DNA of 64,000 bases from Aurantiacibacter sp. D1-12 (GTDB lineage: Bacteria > Pseudomonadota > Alphaproteobacteria > Sphingomonadales > Sphingomonadaceae). The stretch covers positions 496,001 through 560,000 of the forward strand of contig NZ_JAPJZJ010000001.1 in the NCBI RefSeq assembly GCF_028858515.1, read 5' to 3'. Positions 47,582-56,983 of this stretch are shown here, one piece after another. Both the position numbers and the translations under genes were made by a program. Below the pieces are notes generated by a model. It worked only from the letters and a program-made list of their open reading frames with translations, did not search any database and had not been told where the DNA came from. Position 1 is the first letter of the stretch; each line of letters starts with the position of its first letter.

Positions 47582-50163
47582 TCCCGCAGGCGATCGATTG
47601 CCTGTGCAAGCGCAACGTAGAGCTTGCCGTGATCGCTCGAGAGCAGGGTAACCGCCAAAGCATTGCCGTCACGGGTGGAGAGCACTTCGCGTAGCATTGC
47701 CTCGAAATCATGGATGAAGCGGTTCACCGTTTCGCGGAACTCGCTGTCTTCGTTGTAGATATCGACCACAGCTCGGGTGTCCGGCTTGTCGAGCAGGCGT
47801 ACCGCCCGGCGGGTAAAGATGCCTCGGTCACCCTTCAGGTAATGCGCCCACTGGGTATCTGAGACTTCGTTGTCAAATGCCTTCGAAATGTCGATGGATG
47901 AAGAATTCAGCGCCTCTGTGATCAGCGCCATGCGGCGTGAGAAGTCGCTGTCGACTTTCTCCTCCGCGCGTTCTTTCGCATAGGCGATGCGCTGTTCAAG
48001 GTTGCCGGTCAGTTCGTTGAGCTTGGCGAGTTGGTTGCGCAGTGTAATCGCGGTGTCGCGACCATTCTCGGAAGCGCGCGAGATTGCAGCTTCAAGCTCG
48101 CTGATCGTACTGGCTGCTTCTGCCTTGATCGCTTCTGCAACCTTGTCACGGCTTTCAGCCGCAATCTTGGCGGCGATCTCGTCCAGCACGGCACTCTGGT
48201 TGGTGCGTAGATCCTCAAGCGCGGCATTTGATGAATTGGAAAGCAGCTCCAACGCCTCGCGCAACTCGGAGCCCGTCCGCTCTGCCAGTGTATCGCTTTC
48301 CTGTGAAAGTGTCCTGATCTGCTCTTCCATCGCGCGAAGATGTTCTACCGAGGTAGAGCCGCTTTCGCGCGCCTGTTCGATGTGACCGTAGAGCGTTGCG
48401 CTGCGCGTTTCGGCATCTTCGATCAGGCCATGCAGCCGGGTGGCTTCATTGGCGAAGTTGGACAGTCGTGCCTCTGCCTGACTGACCGCTTCGGACAACG
48501 CACCTTCGGAATGTTCCGCGCTTGCGCGGATGATTTCCAGCAAACGGACACTGTCATCCGTCACCTTGGCAACGAAACTGCTGCTTTCTTCAAGCGTGGC
48601 GCGGCTGTTTTGCAACCTGTCGGACAGCAACTGGGTCGCTTCATTCAGGGCATTGCCTGTGTCTTCCCCCTGCGAGGACAGTTCGGCAAGCTTCTGGTCG
48701 AGCGCACCCAATCGCGTAGCCAGCGCATCGCCGCGATCGGCGAGGCCGGCAATGTGTGCGTTGTGCTCTTCCTGCCGCGCGGCGATCCGCTCGTCGAGAT
48801 TGGTAAGCCGTGCTTCCAAGGCTGCGGCCTCGGCTTCCTGCTGCTCGGCAAGTTCACCGCGACGACGTTCCATATCGCTATCGAATGCGGCGATAGAGGC
48901 GGCCGTGTGGTTGTCGATCCGCTCGGCTTCTTCAGAAAGAGAAGCGAGGCGATTGCGCGCATTTTCCATTGCCGCTTCGTCTACGCGGGTGATCTCGCCA
49001 ATGGCTTCGGCCATGCGCGTTTCCAGAGCGGAAATTGCCTCGCTCCAGGTACGGGCGGCTTCCTCGCGCCCTTCGCCCATGGCGCTGAGCAGACGGTTGC
49101 CTTCTTCGGTCACTTCCGCGATGCGGCTGCGCATTGCGGCAAGAGCTTCCTCTTCCATTTCCTGCTGCGCATTGGTCTGGGTGGTAAGTTGAAGGGAAAG
49201 TTCTTCCGATCGCTTCTGAATCGTTGCAAAGGCTGCATCTTCGGATTCGACAAGGTCTGCGCGGAAGGCATCGCTGACATCACGCAGTCGGCGGAAGCGT
49301 GCCTGAGTGACTTCTCCAATCGAGGCAACCTGGCGGTCGAACGCCTCAAGAGTTGACGTCACGGCGTCATTGACCTGCGACACATGGCCTTGGCCCAGTT
49401 CGCCAAACTGGTTCAGCCTGTCAAAGGCCTCGACCAGAGATGCAACCTGCGTCTGCGCGACATTGCCGGCATTCCCGATCTGATTGCTCATATCGCGGGC
49501 GGCAGATGTCAGCACCGGCAACTGGTCACGCAGGCTTTCCATATTGCCCAGCGCGGTTTCGCTCACACCGCTAATCGATTCGAGTTGTGTACTGTTATCG
49601 TGGATCAGCGACTGCAGCTGGTTCGCGTTGGTGGAAAGCCTTTCGGTCGCAACGCGGCCAAGAGATTCAAGATCGCGCGATTGTGAGGCGATGAATTCGC
49701 GCGCCAGGCTCAGCTCGCGATTGACCACGACAAGGCGCGATTCGAGCTCGGCAGATTCTTCCGAAAGCGTGCGGGCAACATTTCCGAAACGCACCGCTTC
49801 GCTGCGGCTGTTGCGCATGGCGAGCAACCATAGGCCGATGATCAGCAGAACGGGCATCGACCATGCGACAATCCATTCCGACCACTGTTGAGCTGTAGCC
49901 GCGGCGAGCATCTCGGCTTGGTGAACCCAACCGAAGAATGCTGTCCAGACCAAGGCAGCAAGAACCGCCAGAGTGGGTACGACCCAGCCAAACCGCGATG
50001 GCTGATAGGCAGCCTCATAGTCCACATCGGTCAGAAACGGCTCGTGCTGAGCTTCTTCCGACAGCTCAACATCGGCGGCGTCTTCCTGGATAACAGTCTG
50101 ATCCTCAAGGGTTTCAGGCTGCTCATTGTCCTCTACGGACATCAAAGGGCGGCGTCTGGTCAT
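47578..50163 (-). CDS. Large two-helix membrane coiled-coil protein, TipN-like
   Basis: An 861-residue protein with an acidic cytoplasmic N-terminus, two membrane helices (about residues 59-79 and 97-115) and then a coiled coil of roughly 650 residues rich in Glu, Ala, Ser and Arg. A conserved-looking globular C-terminus follows (~760-861: WAHYLKGDRGIFTRRAVRLLDKPD…EDSEFRETVNRFIHDFEAML). This matches in size and layout the Caulobacter polarity factor TipN (888 residues, two helices, long coiled coil). Homology is inferred from architecture only. It diverges from the HPt-like gene and shares a CtrA-like site with it. An ATG at 50142 is an alternative start. Confidence 0.6.
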   Translation of the reverse strand: MTRRRPLMSVEDNEQPETLEDQTVIQEDAADVELSEEAQHEPFLTDVDYEAAYQPSRFGWVVPTLAVLAALVWTAFFGWVHQAEMLAAATAQQWSEWIVAWSMPVLLIIGLWLLAMRNSRSEAVRFGNVARTLSEESAELESRLVVVNRELSLAREFIASQSRDLESLGRVATERLSTNANQLQSLIHDNSTQLESISGVSETALGNMESLRDQLPVLTSAARDMSNQIGNAGNVAQTQVASLVEAFDRLNQFGELGQGHVSQVNDAVTSTLEAFDRQVASIGEVTQARFRRLRDVSDAFRADLVESEDAAFATIQKRSEELSLQLTTQTNAQQEMEEEALAAMRSRIAEVTEEGNRLLSAMGEGREEAARTWSEAISALETRMAEAIGEITRVDEAAMENARNRLASLSEEAERIDNHTAASIAAFDSDMERRRGELAEQQEAEAAALEARLTNLDERIAARQEEHNAHIAGLADRGDALATRLGALDQKLAELSSQGEDTGNALNEATQLLSDRLQNSRATLEESSSFVAKVTDDSVRLLEIIRASAEHSEGALSEAVSQAEARLSNFANEATRLHGLIEDAETRSATLYGHIEQARESGSTSVEHLRAMEEQIRTLSQESDTLAERTGSELREALELLSNSSNAALEDLRTNQSAVLDEIAAKIAAESRDKVAEAIKAEAASTISELEAAISRASENGRDTAITLRNQLAKLNELTGNLEQRIAYAKERAEEKVDSDFSRRMALITEALNSSSIDISKAFDNEVSDTQWAHYLKGDRGIFTRRAVRLLDKPDTRAVVDIYNEDSEFRETVNRFIHDFEAMLREVLSTRDGNALAVTLLSSDHGKLYVALAQAIDRLRD

Positions 50164-50172
50164 GTAACATAC

Positions 50173-50187
50173 CTAACACACCCTTAA
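50173..50187. promoter_or_regulatory. CtrA-like site (CTAA-N7-TTAA) in divergent promoter
   Basis: CTAA-CACACCC-TTAA lies between the TipN-like and HPt-like genes. The known alphaproteobacterial CtrA consensus is TTAA-N7-TTAAC, so spacing is exact and one base differs. A similar site occurs at 51773-51788. Confidence 0.35.
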
Positions 50188-50233
50188 TCAGTTGAAACCC
50201 CAAGTTAACAGGTTCTCCGCTATCCGCGCCGCC

Positions 50234-50536
50234 ATGGCCTATGCGCACGGTGATTTCGAAATGGCTTTGACAGCCGCTGCAGGGGAGGATCTTGCCCTCC
50301 TGGCAGAGCTGCGTACGAGCTTTGTCGAAAGCATGAGGGCGCAGCTCGATCTGCTGAGCCGGTCGCGGTGTGACGCGAACTGGAACATGGCAGCACAACG
50401 CATGCGCGGCCTGGGCATGAGCTTTCATGCCAGTGAGTTGGTGAAACTCGCCGATGAAGCGTTAGACGGCGCCCCGGGCGACCCGGCAGTTCTCCGCAAA
50501 CTGGATGCCCTGATCGAGGGTTTTTCCTCAGAGTGA
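50234..50536 (+). CDS. HPt-like protein lacking the phospho-accepting histidine
   Basis: About 100 residues, helical. It fits the histidine-phosphotransfer four-helix pattern: GEDLALLAELRTSFVESMR, then NWNMAAQRMRGLGMSFHASELVKLADEAL. In HPt domains the central helix reads AAHxLKG; here the histidine position is Gln in AAQRMRG, so phosphotransfer in the normal way is not possible. I place the start at ATG 50234; TTG 50192 is an alternative, and neither has a clear ribosome-binding site. It begins a rightward cluster ending in a histidine-kinase-like gene. Assignment rests on pattern only. Confidence 0.62.
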   Translation: MAYAHGDFEMALTAAAGEDLALLAELRTSFVESMRAQLDLLSRSRCDANWNMAAQRMRGLGMSFHASELVKLADEALDGAPGDPAVLRKLDALIEGFSSE

Positions 50537-50540
50537 CACA

Positions 50541-51776
50541 ATGCCCGCTTGGCAGTGCGCCAACGGCTCCCTAGCTTGCCCCTTCGTGTCCATTCGCAAG
50601 GGAAGCACCAATATCGTGCGAGCCGCACTGATCAGTCTACCGCAGCCTGGGGAGAGGGAGCAGCCCAGCATTGCAGGCAAGTCCATAGCGCAGCGACAGC
50701 TGCTGTTTGCGCGCGAATGCGGGTGCACAGCGGTGATCGCCTTTGGAGGCGGTGCATCGGATCAGGCGATTGCTCTGCGCCACGCGGCTGAAAAGGCGGG
50801 TATGCGCTATCAGGTGATCTCCAATGCTCACGCTTTGCCCGGTGCGATCAAAGACGAAGACAGCCTGCTTGTTCTGCAACCGGGAATGCTTCCCGAGGCG
50901 CGTCAGGCGCTCGACTTGCTCCGGTCAGAAGGTGATCGCATGCTTGTTGTGTCGGCAGGGCCAGGAACCTCTGCGGGTTTTGAACGGATCGATCTGGATC
51001 GCGCATGGGGCGGGGCCCTGACCATGCCCGGCGCATGGCTCGGTCGACTGACCGGGCTGCCGGAAGATACTGCTCCACATGCCGCCTTGCTTCGGATCGC
51101 GCTTCAGCAACGCTTACCCGAAGCGCGCATTTCTGAAGACTTGCTCGATGACGGGCGCTGGATGGTGGTTGCCGATGATGCAACTGCGCAGAAGCGCGAG
51201 ACGGGGTGGATGCGATCGCATCTAGGTGAAAGCTCGCCCGCTTCGCCTTCGCGCTGGTCCGCCACACAGATTGTCAGCCGGGCTGGCAGTTGGCTCCTTG
51301 ATCGGGCGTGGGCTAAACCAGCGATCCTGGGGCTTGCCGCCTCTTTTCTTGGCGGTGCGATTACGGCTGCGATCTACGAGATGCCGGTACTCAGCTTTGC
51401 CTTGGCGGCTTTGAGTGCGCCAACGCTGGAAGCGTTCCTGGCGCTATCTTGCCTTTCGGTCGCGCCGTTCGGAAAGGTGAAGCGTTGGCCATTCATGCGT
51501 CGGGCCATTGATGCGACCATTCTGGCGAGTGGCTTCATTATTATTGACAGTCTGTGGTATCGTGCTGCTTTTCCACCATTTGTTCTGGTAGCTGCACTGC
51601 TGCTACTGGACCGTGGCAAAGTACGGTCCGCAGTCGAACCGTTCCATGATCGGGCGCTGGTTGCGGGCGGCTTGGCGGTGCTTTCGGCCTTTATTGCGCC
51701 AGAGGTTGCGTTGATGCTCGTCGCAACACTCGTTTTGGCTGCGAAACTGGTGCCTGACACTGTAGAAAGCGGCTAA
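50541..51776 (+). CDS. Unknown membrane protein with nucleotidyltransferase-like N-terminus
   Basis: A 411-residue protein, not identified. Residues ~25-215 have an alpha/beta look: IVRAALISLPQPGE, then IAGKSIAQRQLLFARECGCTAVIAFGGG, like the 'GKPLIxxQLxxAxxxGC' part of sugar-phosphate nucleotidyltransferases, but without a clear catalytic GxGxR loop or metal Asp pair. Residues ~260-405 carry about five hydrophobic helices. The fusion recalls CTP:inositol-phosphate transferase/CDP-alcohol enzymes, yet the CDP-alcohol phosphotransferase motif is absent. Start could also be GTG 50586. It sits between the HPt-like gene and a helical protein. Confidence 0.62.
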   Translation: MPAWQCANGSLACPFVSIRKGSTNIVRAALISLPQPGEREQPSIAGKSIAQRQLLFARECGCTAVIAFGGGASDQAIALRHAAEKAGMRYQVISNAHALPGAIKDEDSLLVLQPGMLPEARQALDLLRSEGDRMLVVSAGPGTSAGFERIDLDRAWGGALTMPGAWLGRLTGLPEDTAPHAALLRIALQQRLPEARISEDLLDDGRWMVVADDATAQKRETGWMRSHLGESSPASPSRWSATQIVSRAGSWLLDRAWAKPAILGLAASFLGGAITAAIYEMPVLSFALAALSAPTLEAFLALSCLSVAPFGKVKRWPFMRRAIDATILASGFIIIDSLWYRAAFPPFVLVAALLLLDRGKVRSAVEPFHDRALVAGGLAVLSAFIAPEVALMLVATLVLAAKLVPDTVESG

Positions 51777-51788
51777 CGCGGAATTAAC
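51773..51788. promoter_or_regulatory. Second CtrA-like site (CTAA-N7-TTAAC)
   Basis: CTAA-CGCGGAA-TTAAC overlaps the stop of the membrane-protein gene and ends 22 bases before the start of the helical-protein gene. It matches TTAA-N7-TTAAC at all but one position. Chance occurrence cannot be excluded. Confidence 0.35.
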
Positions 51789-51810
51789 GCTGTTGGGCTA
51801 TGCCGCACGC

Positions 51811-52773
51811 ATGAGCGAGCAAGATCAGTCCGGTGCAACGCCAGAGGCGGTTGAAGCAACCCTGCGGCAAGAGTTGGCGCATGGCGATGTGGTCATCGCG
51901 ACCGCCAAGCCCATTCTACGGCATTTGCTGGCCAACGTTGACCAGGCGCTTTTCAGTGACGAGGTGACCGCAACGATCCGCGGCATGATGCGTGACCTGG
52001 CACGGCAAATGCTGTTCCATCTCGCTGAAGTTAGCGATGGAGGCAGCGATCGCGCTGCATTTGCAGAACAATATCAGAATGATCTGTCGATCGATCTGCT
52101 CGATCATGCAGAGTTCCTGGCCCATGCGCACGCCATCACAATCGAGGCGCATATCGCAACGCGCCTGAGCCAACGCAGCGGGATCGACCCCGTGCTCTCC
52201 CCGCTCTTGCAGGAACTTGCGGCCTCGAACGATGAAATCGTTGCCGCCGAAGCGATGAACGTGCTCGCAGCACAGGCGCGCTTCATGCAGCAACAGCGCC
52301 GCATGGAGCTGCCGCTAACGGAATTGCCAGTAGAATTGTTCGAACGCGCAATGCAAGTGTTCGACGACTTCTGCGTAAGGCACGCTATGTCAGGCGCATC
52401 GGCTGTACATGCCATGCGCAACAAGCACGACCCAGAACAGCGCCGTGTCGCACGGATCAAAAGACTGGTGTCCAGCATGCAGCACAATGCCAAACGTGCG
52501 CTGGAAGTGGACCATGCAGGTCTCTCAATATTCGTCACCGCTCTTGGAATGGCTTCGGAACAGGCCCGCGAGACTGCAATCCTGTCGCTTGGCGAGAACC
52601 AGTGCGCGCGCCTTGCTATCGGTCTGCGCGCGGCGGGGTTGGGCCAGAGTGCCGTCGAGGAGCAATTTCTGTTCCTCCACCCGGAAATCACCTTGCCCGA
52701 GGGATTCGACGCGCTCCACACAGATCGTGCCATCGCCATCTTGAGCGAAGCGCGTATCGAAGGCATCCAGTGA
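51811..52773 (+). CDS. All-helical protein of unknown function (possibly DUF2336-like)
   Basis: A 320-residue soluble protein of stacked amphipathic helices, without signal or membrane segments. The start is ATG 51811 (MSEQDQSGATPEA); TTG 51793 is possible. Internal segments such as DPVLSPLLQELAASNDEIVAAEAMNVLAAQARFM and VFVTALGMASEQARETAILSLGENQ look like HEAT-type repeats; alphaproteobacterial DUF2336 proteins have a similar appearance, but I cannot confirm membership. It lies five bases upstream of the histidine-kinase-like gene and is probably co-translated. Confidence 0.6.
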   Translation: MSEQDQSGATPEAVEATLRQELAHGDVVIATAKPILRHLLANVDQALFSDEVTATIRGMMRDLARQMLFHLAEVSDGGSDRAAFAEQYQNDLSIDLLDHAEFLAHAHAITIEAHIATRLSQRSGIDPVLSPLLQELAASNDEIVAAEAMNVLAAQARFMQQQRRMELPLTELPVELFERAMQVFDDFCVRHAMSGASAVHAMRNKHDPEQRRVARIKRLVSSMQHNAKRALEVDHAGLSIFVTALGMASEQARETAILSLGENQCARLAIGLRAAGLGQSAVEEQFLFLHPEITLPEGFDALHTDRAIAILSEARIEGIQ

Positions 52774-52777
52774 CCTG

Positions 52778-54142
52778 ATGACGTCCGCCCACATCATTTC
52801 CGCCCGCGCGCGCACCGATGCTGATGATCGCTTGATCGAGGCAGAGGAGCCTCTGGCAAGCTTCCACCTGCGCTCCGGTGGAGAACTGCCGGGTCCGATC
52901 GTCACGCCTGCGTTGCTCGATCTGGTACGCAAGGCCCGTAAGACCGGCAAGCGCATGTCTCGGGCCATTCGTGCGCAGGACTCGCTCGAACAGATCTCCG
53001 CATGGGCGGAGGTGGTTCCGGGTAAGGCTGGTACAATCATTACAATCAGCACGTGGGAAGCAGAGGATGTTGTCCAGACCACCGGTGCCGAGGAAAGGGC
53101 AGGGCATCTTGCCCTTGTTCGCCACCTTTCGGGCCTGACCGCGCGACTGGACACAAAGCAGAACCTCCTCACGGTGGACTGGACCGCGCGGGACATGGAC
53201 GAACTGGGCGAGGCCATGATGGCGGGTGTCGGGCAACCGTGGACCGACTTTGCGGGACCGGAAGGATCGAACCATCGGCAGCCTTTGCATTGGCGACTGC
53301 TGGACGGTGCTCTGGTGCAGGTTGCCGGCAGTAGTCGGGAATGGGCCGCGCAACTTGTTCCGCTGGGTCACGCCGAACCGGGCAGCGAGGGTTTCGAGCT
53401 CTACCTGGTGCCGGACCGTCCGCTGGAAGAGGCGCCCGCCAAGGAGTCGCGGCGCCCTGACCGTAGTGCGGGTATTGGCAGGGAAATCGCTCCCGTTCTG
53501 CGTCAGCCGGTTAGCCGGATTATCGCCAACGCGGAAACCATCCGCACTCAGCTCGCGGGGCCGCTAGCGGACGAATACAGCAACTACGCCGCTGACATCG
53601 CTTCCGCAGGAGAGCATTTGCTCGCGCTAATCGACGATCTGACCACACTGGAAATGGTCGAAGACGAAGACTTTGCACCTGCTCCGGACAATATCGACCT
53701 TGCCGATGTTGCACGCCGTGCAGCCGGTATTCTTGGCGTTCGTGCGAAAGAGCGCGGCATCGTGCTCGATGCACCGAAGGACGGTGAAAGCGTGCCCGCC
53801 ATAGGTGAATTTCGGCGAACCCTGCAGGTTCTGCTCAACCTGGTCGGCAACGCGATCCGCTATTCGCCTGAAGGCGGACAGGTATGGATCCGTGTCGAGG
53901 AAGTCGATGGGCGCGCGCGCGCTATCGTCGCGGATCAGGGCGAAGGCCTCGATGAAGATCAACAGGCGAAGGTGTTTGCCAAGTTCGAACGGCTAGGGCG
54001 CCAGGGAGATGGGGGGTCGGGCCTAGGCCTTTACATCTCGCGCCGCCTGGCCCGCGCCATGAATGGCGATCTGACTGTCGAGAGTGCCAAGGGGCAGGGT
54101 GCCCGCTTCACGCTGGAAATCCCGGCCGATCCTGACACATAA
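52778..54142 (+). CDS. Histidine-kinase-like protein with degenerate H-box
   Basis: A 454-residue cytoplasmic protein with no membrane helix. The ATPase domain is complete: N box LNLVGNAIRYSPEGG near residue 352, G1 VADQGEGLDEDQ near 386, F box VFAKFERLG and G2 GGSGLGLYISRRLARAMNG near 411. The dimerisation helix aligns as APVLRQPVSRIIANAETI, where the normal HELRTPL places Pro at the histidine position, so autophosphorylation of the usual residue is not possible. The N-terminal ~220 residues hold no recognised sensor but may be PAS-like (WRLLDGALVQVAGSS). It ends the cluster before a terminator. Confidence 0.82.
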   Translation: MTSAHIISARARTDADDRLIEAEEPLASFHLRSGGELPGPIVTPALLDLVRKARKTGKRMSRAIRAQDSLEQISAWAEVVPGKAGTIITISTWEAEDVVQTTGAEERAGHLALVRHLSGLTARLDTKQNLLTVDWTARDMDELGEAMMAGVGQPWTDFAGPEGSNHRQPLHWRLLDGALVQVAGSSREWAAQLVPLGHAEPGSEGFELYLVPDRPLEEAPAKESRRPDRSAGIGREIAPVLRQPVSRIIANAETIRTQLAGPLADEYSNYAADIASAGEHLLALIDDLTTLEMVEDEDFAPAPDNIDLADVARRAAGILGVRAKERGIVLDAPKDGESVPAIGEFRRTLQVLLNLVGNAIRYSPEGGQVWIRVEEVDGRARAIVADQGEGLDEDQQAKVFAKFERLGRQGDGGSGLGLYISRRLARAMNGDLTVESAKGQGARFTLEIPADPDT

Positions 54143-54144
54143 GA

Positions 54145-54170
54145 AAAACCCCCGCCGAAGCGAGGGTTTT
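54145..54170. terminator. Bidirectional intrinsic terminator between kinase-like gene and gltA
   Basis: AAAACCC pairs with GGGTTTT, with an inner CGC/GCG stem and CGAA loop. The T-run on the right and A-run on the left fit termination from both the rightward kinase-like gene and the leftward citrate synthase gene. Confidence 0.8.
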
Positions 54171-54192
54171 CCTATTAGAGTATGATCGGGTC

Positions 54193-55479
54193 TCAGCGTT
54201 CGCTGACCGGCACGTAATCGCGCTGCGTCGGCCCGGTGTAGAGCTGACGCGGGCGACCGATAACCTGACCGGGATCGGAGATCATTTCGTTCCACTGCGC
54301 GACCCAACCCACGGTGCGGGCAAGGGCGAACAGCGCGGTGAACATGGTGGTCGGGAAACCAATCGCTGACAGGATGATGCCCGAATAGAAATCCACGTTC
54401 GGGAACAGCTTCTTCTCCTGGAAATACGGATCGTTGAGGGCGATCTCTTCCAGCTGAAGTGCGGTTTCGAACACCGGGTCTTTCACCTGCAGCGCATCGA
54501 ACACTTCGCGCACAGTCTTCTGCATCACCGTCGCGCGCGGATCGTAATTCTTGTACACACGGTGGCCGAAGCCCATCAGGCGGAACGGATCGTTCTTGTC
54601 CTTTGCACGCTCGATGTAGTGCGGGATGCGATCGGGCGTACCGATTTCACGCAGCATGTTGAGCGCCGCTTCGTTGGCACCGCCATGTGCCGGGCCCCAA
54701 AGGCAGGCAATACCCGCAGAGATACAGGCAAACGGGTTTGCGCCCGACGAACCGGCGAGGCGCACAGTCGAGGTCGAAGCGTTCTGTTCGTGATCGGCAT
54801 GGAGGATAAAGATCCGGTCCATTGCCTTCTCGACCGCCGGGATCACCTCGTACTCTTCTGCCGGCACACCAAAGGTCATGCGCAGGAAGTTGCCCGTGTA
54901 ACTGAGTGAGTTATCCGGCTGCATGAAGGGCTGGCCAACAGCATACTTATATGCCCAGGCCGCAATGGTCGGCATCTTGGCAATCAGGCGGTGGCTCGAA
55001 ATTGTGCGGTGCTCGGGGTCCGAAATATCGGTGCTGTCATGATAAAACGCCGAGAGTGCGCCTACCACGCCGCACATGATCGCCATCGGGTGGGCATCAC
55101 GGCGGAAGCCCTGATAGAACTGCCGCATCTGATCGTGCAGCATAGTGTGATAGGTGATCGTCTGAGTGAAATCGTCCAACTCCGCCTGATTGGGAAGTTC
55201 ACCGTTCAGCAGCAGATAGCTGACTTCCATGAAGCTGGAGTGCTCGGCAAGCTGGCCAATCGGATAGCCGCGGTGGAGCAGAACGCCTTCGTTACCGTCG
55301 ATAAAGGTCAGCGCGCTTTCGCAGCTTGCGGTGCTCTTGTAACCAGGATCAAAGGTGAACTTGCCCGTCTGTCCGTACAATTTGCGAATGTCGATGACAT
55401 CCGGGCCAACGCTGCCTTCCAGTGTCGGGAAGGTGTGCGTGTCGCCACCAATATTCAGTTCCGCCTGCTTGTCAGCCAA
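54193..55479 (-). CDS. gltA: Citrate synthase
   Basis: Condenses acetyl-CoA and oxaloacetate; first step of the TCA cycle. It is 428 residues, the hexameric type II form, starting with an extra ~50-residue N-terminal beta domain. Catalytic histidines lie in [12 protein letters not shown] and [15 protein letters not shown], and the Asp in [12 protein letters not shown]. The start is TTG 55479 ([12 protein letters not shown]) with AAGGAGAAG just upstream. Confidence 0.96.
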   Translation of the reverse strand: MADKQAELNIGGDTHTFPTLEGSVGPDVIDIRKLYGQTGKFTFDPGYKSTASCESALTFIDGNEGVLLHRGYPIGQLAEHSSFMEVSYLLLNGELPNQAELDDFTQTITYHTMLHDQMRQFYQGFRRDAHPMAIMCGVVGALSAFYHDSTDISDPEHRTISSHRLIAKMPTIAAWAYKYAVGQPFMQPDNSLSYTGNFLRMTFGVPAEEYEVIPAVEKAMDRIFILHADHEQNASTSTVRLAGSSGANPFACISAGIACLWGPAHGGANEAALNMLREIGTPDRIPHYIERAKDKNDPFRLMGFGHRVYKNYDPRATVMQKTVREVFDALQVKDPVFETALQLEEIALNDPYFQEKKLFPNVDFYSGIILSAIGFPTTMFTALFALARTVGWVAQWNEMISDPGQVIGRPRQLYTGPTQRDYVPVSER

Positions 55480-55520
55480 AGGGCTTCTCCTTCAAAAATC
55501 ACACTTCTGGACGGCTTGGT

Positions 55521-56954
55521 TCAAGCCGCACCCTGCGCGTCGATGCGCGCCAGGCTCTCCTCCCGTCCGAGAAGGACCAGTACGTCAAAAATTCCGGGCG
55601 ATGTTGTCGTCCCTGTCAATGCCGCGCGAAGCGGCTGTGCAAGTTTGCCAAGGCCAAGGCCCAGCTCCTCCGCATAGGCCTTCAGATTGGCCTCCAACGC
55701 CTCGATTGTCCAGTCCGTTTCTGCCTGCAACCGGCCCGAAATCGAAGAAAGTAGGCTACGCGACTCGTCTGTGAGCAGGCCGGCAGCTTTCTCGTCCATT
55801 TCGAGAGGGCGCTGCTTGAACAGGAAGGCTGCTCCGGCAGCCAACTCGTTCATATCGCGAGCGCGCGTTTTCAATACTGGCATCGCTTCGGTCAGCAGGG
55901 CTTCGTCAGCATGATCGCCAATCAGCTTGGCAGCCATCGTGGCGAGGCGCGCATCATCGGCTTTGCGGATGTAATTGCCGTTCATATTGAGAAGCTTCTT
56001 CATATCGAAGCGGCTCGGCCCCTTGTTGACCGCACTGACATCGAAAAGGCTGATAGCCTCTTCCATGCTGAACTCTTCCTGGTCACCATGGCCCCAGCCA
56101 AGGCGTAGCAGGTAATTGAACAGCGCTTCGGGCAGAATTCCCATGTCTCGATAGTCGCGCACGCCGAGCGCGCCGTGACGCTTGGAAAGCTTGGCCCCGT
56201 CATTGCCGTGAATGAGGGGTACGTGCGCGTATGTCGGTTCTTCCCAGCCTTGCTCCACACCCTGCATGGCACGAATTACCTGAATCTGGCGGAACGCGTT
56301 GTTGAGATGGTCATCACCACGAATGATGTGGGTGCAGCCCATGTCCATGTCGTCGACCACGACTGCGAGCATGTAGGTCGGCGTGCCATCGGCGCGAAGC
56401 AAGATGAAGTCGTCGATCTCATTGTTCTTGACCGTGACACGGCCCTGGACAGCGTCGTCAATCGCGGTCTCGCCCTCGGTCTCGGACTTGATGCGGATCG
56501 TGTAGGGAGCACCTTCGGGCGCTTCTGAGGGATCACGGTCACGCCAGCGACCGTCATAGCGCATCGGCTGCTTGTTGGCGCGCTGCTGCTCGCGCATCTC
56601 GGCAAGCTCTTCAGGGGTAGCGAAGCACTTGTACGCGCGGCCAGCGGCCAGCAGCTTCTCGGCAACTTCGGCATGGCGATCGGCACGCGTGCTCTGGAAG
56701 ACAGGCTCGTCATCGAATTCGAGGCCCAGCCAGCCAAGTCCGTCAAAAATGACGTCTATGGCTTCCTGCGTGCTGCGTTTCTTGTCGGTGTCTTCGATAC
56801 GTAGCAGCGCTTTGCCGCCAAAGTGGCGCGCATAGAGCCAGCTAAACAGGCCCGTGCGGGCATTGCCGATATGCAAAAAACCGGTCGGACTAGGCGCAAA
56901 CCGCGTCACCACAGGGCGATCATTGCCAACATTTAATCCGGTTGCGCTTGCCAT
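55521..56954 (-). CDS. gltX: Glutamyl-tRNA synthetase
   Basis: Class I aminoacyl-tRNA synthetase, 477 residues. The HIGH-type motif is [17 protein letters not shown] near residue 20; the KMSKS-type motif is [14 protein letters not shown] near 250. The C-terminal anticodon-binding part is helical. Sequence cannot say whether it is discriminating or also charges tRNA-Gln. It lies 41 bp upstream of gltA on the same strand and diverges from comEC. Confidence 0.96.
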   Translation of the reverse strand: MASATGLNVGNDRPVVTRFAPSPTGFLHIGNARTGLFSWLYARHFGGKALLRIEDTDKKRSTQEAIDVIFDGLGWLGLEFDDEPVFQSTRADRHAEVAEKLLAAGRAYKCFATPEELAEMREQQRANKQPMRYDGRWRDRDPSEAPEGAPYTIRIKSETEGETAIDDAVQGRVTVKNNEIDDFILLRADGTPTYMLAVVVDDMDMGCTHIIRGDDHLNNAFRQIQVIRAMQGVEQGWEEPTYAHVPLIHGNDGAKLSKRHGALGVRDYRDMGILPEALFNYLLRLGWGHGDQEEFSMEEAISLFDVSAVNKGPSRFDMKKLLNMNGNYIRKADDARLATMAAKLIGDHADEALLTEAMPVLKTRARDMNELAAGAAFLFKQRPLEMDEKAAGLLTDESRSLLSSISGRLQAETDWTIEALEANLKAYAEELGLGLGKLAQPLRAALTGTTTSPGIFDVLVLLGREESLARIDAQGAA

Positions 56955-56983
56955 AAACCGTTGTTTCCTGTCCTGTAATCCTC

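Noticed and set aside
50425-50628. Leftward frames across the HPt-like/membrane-protein junction
   Set aside because: They overlap two rightward genes, lack ribosome-binding sites and show no recognisable product.
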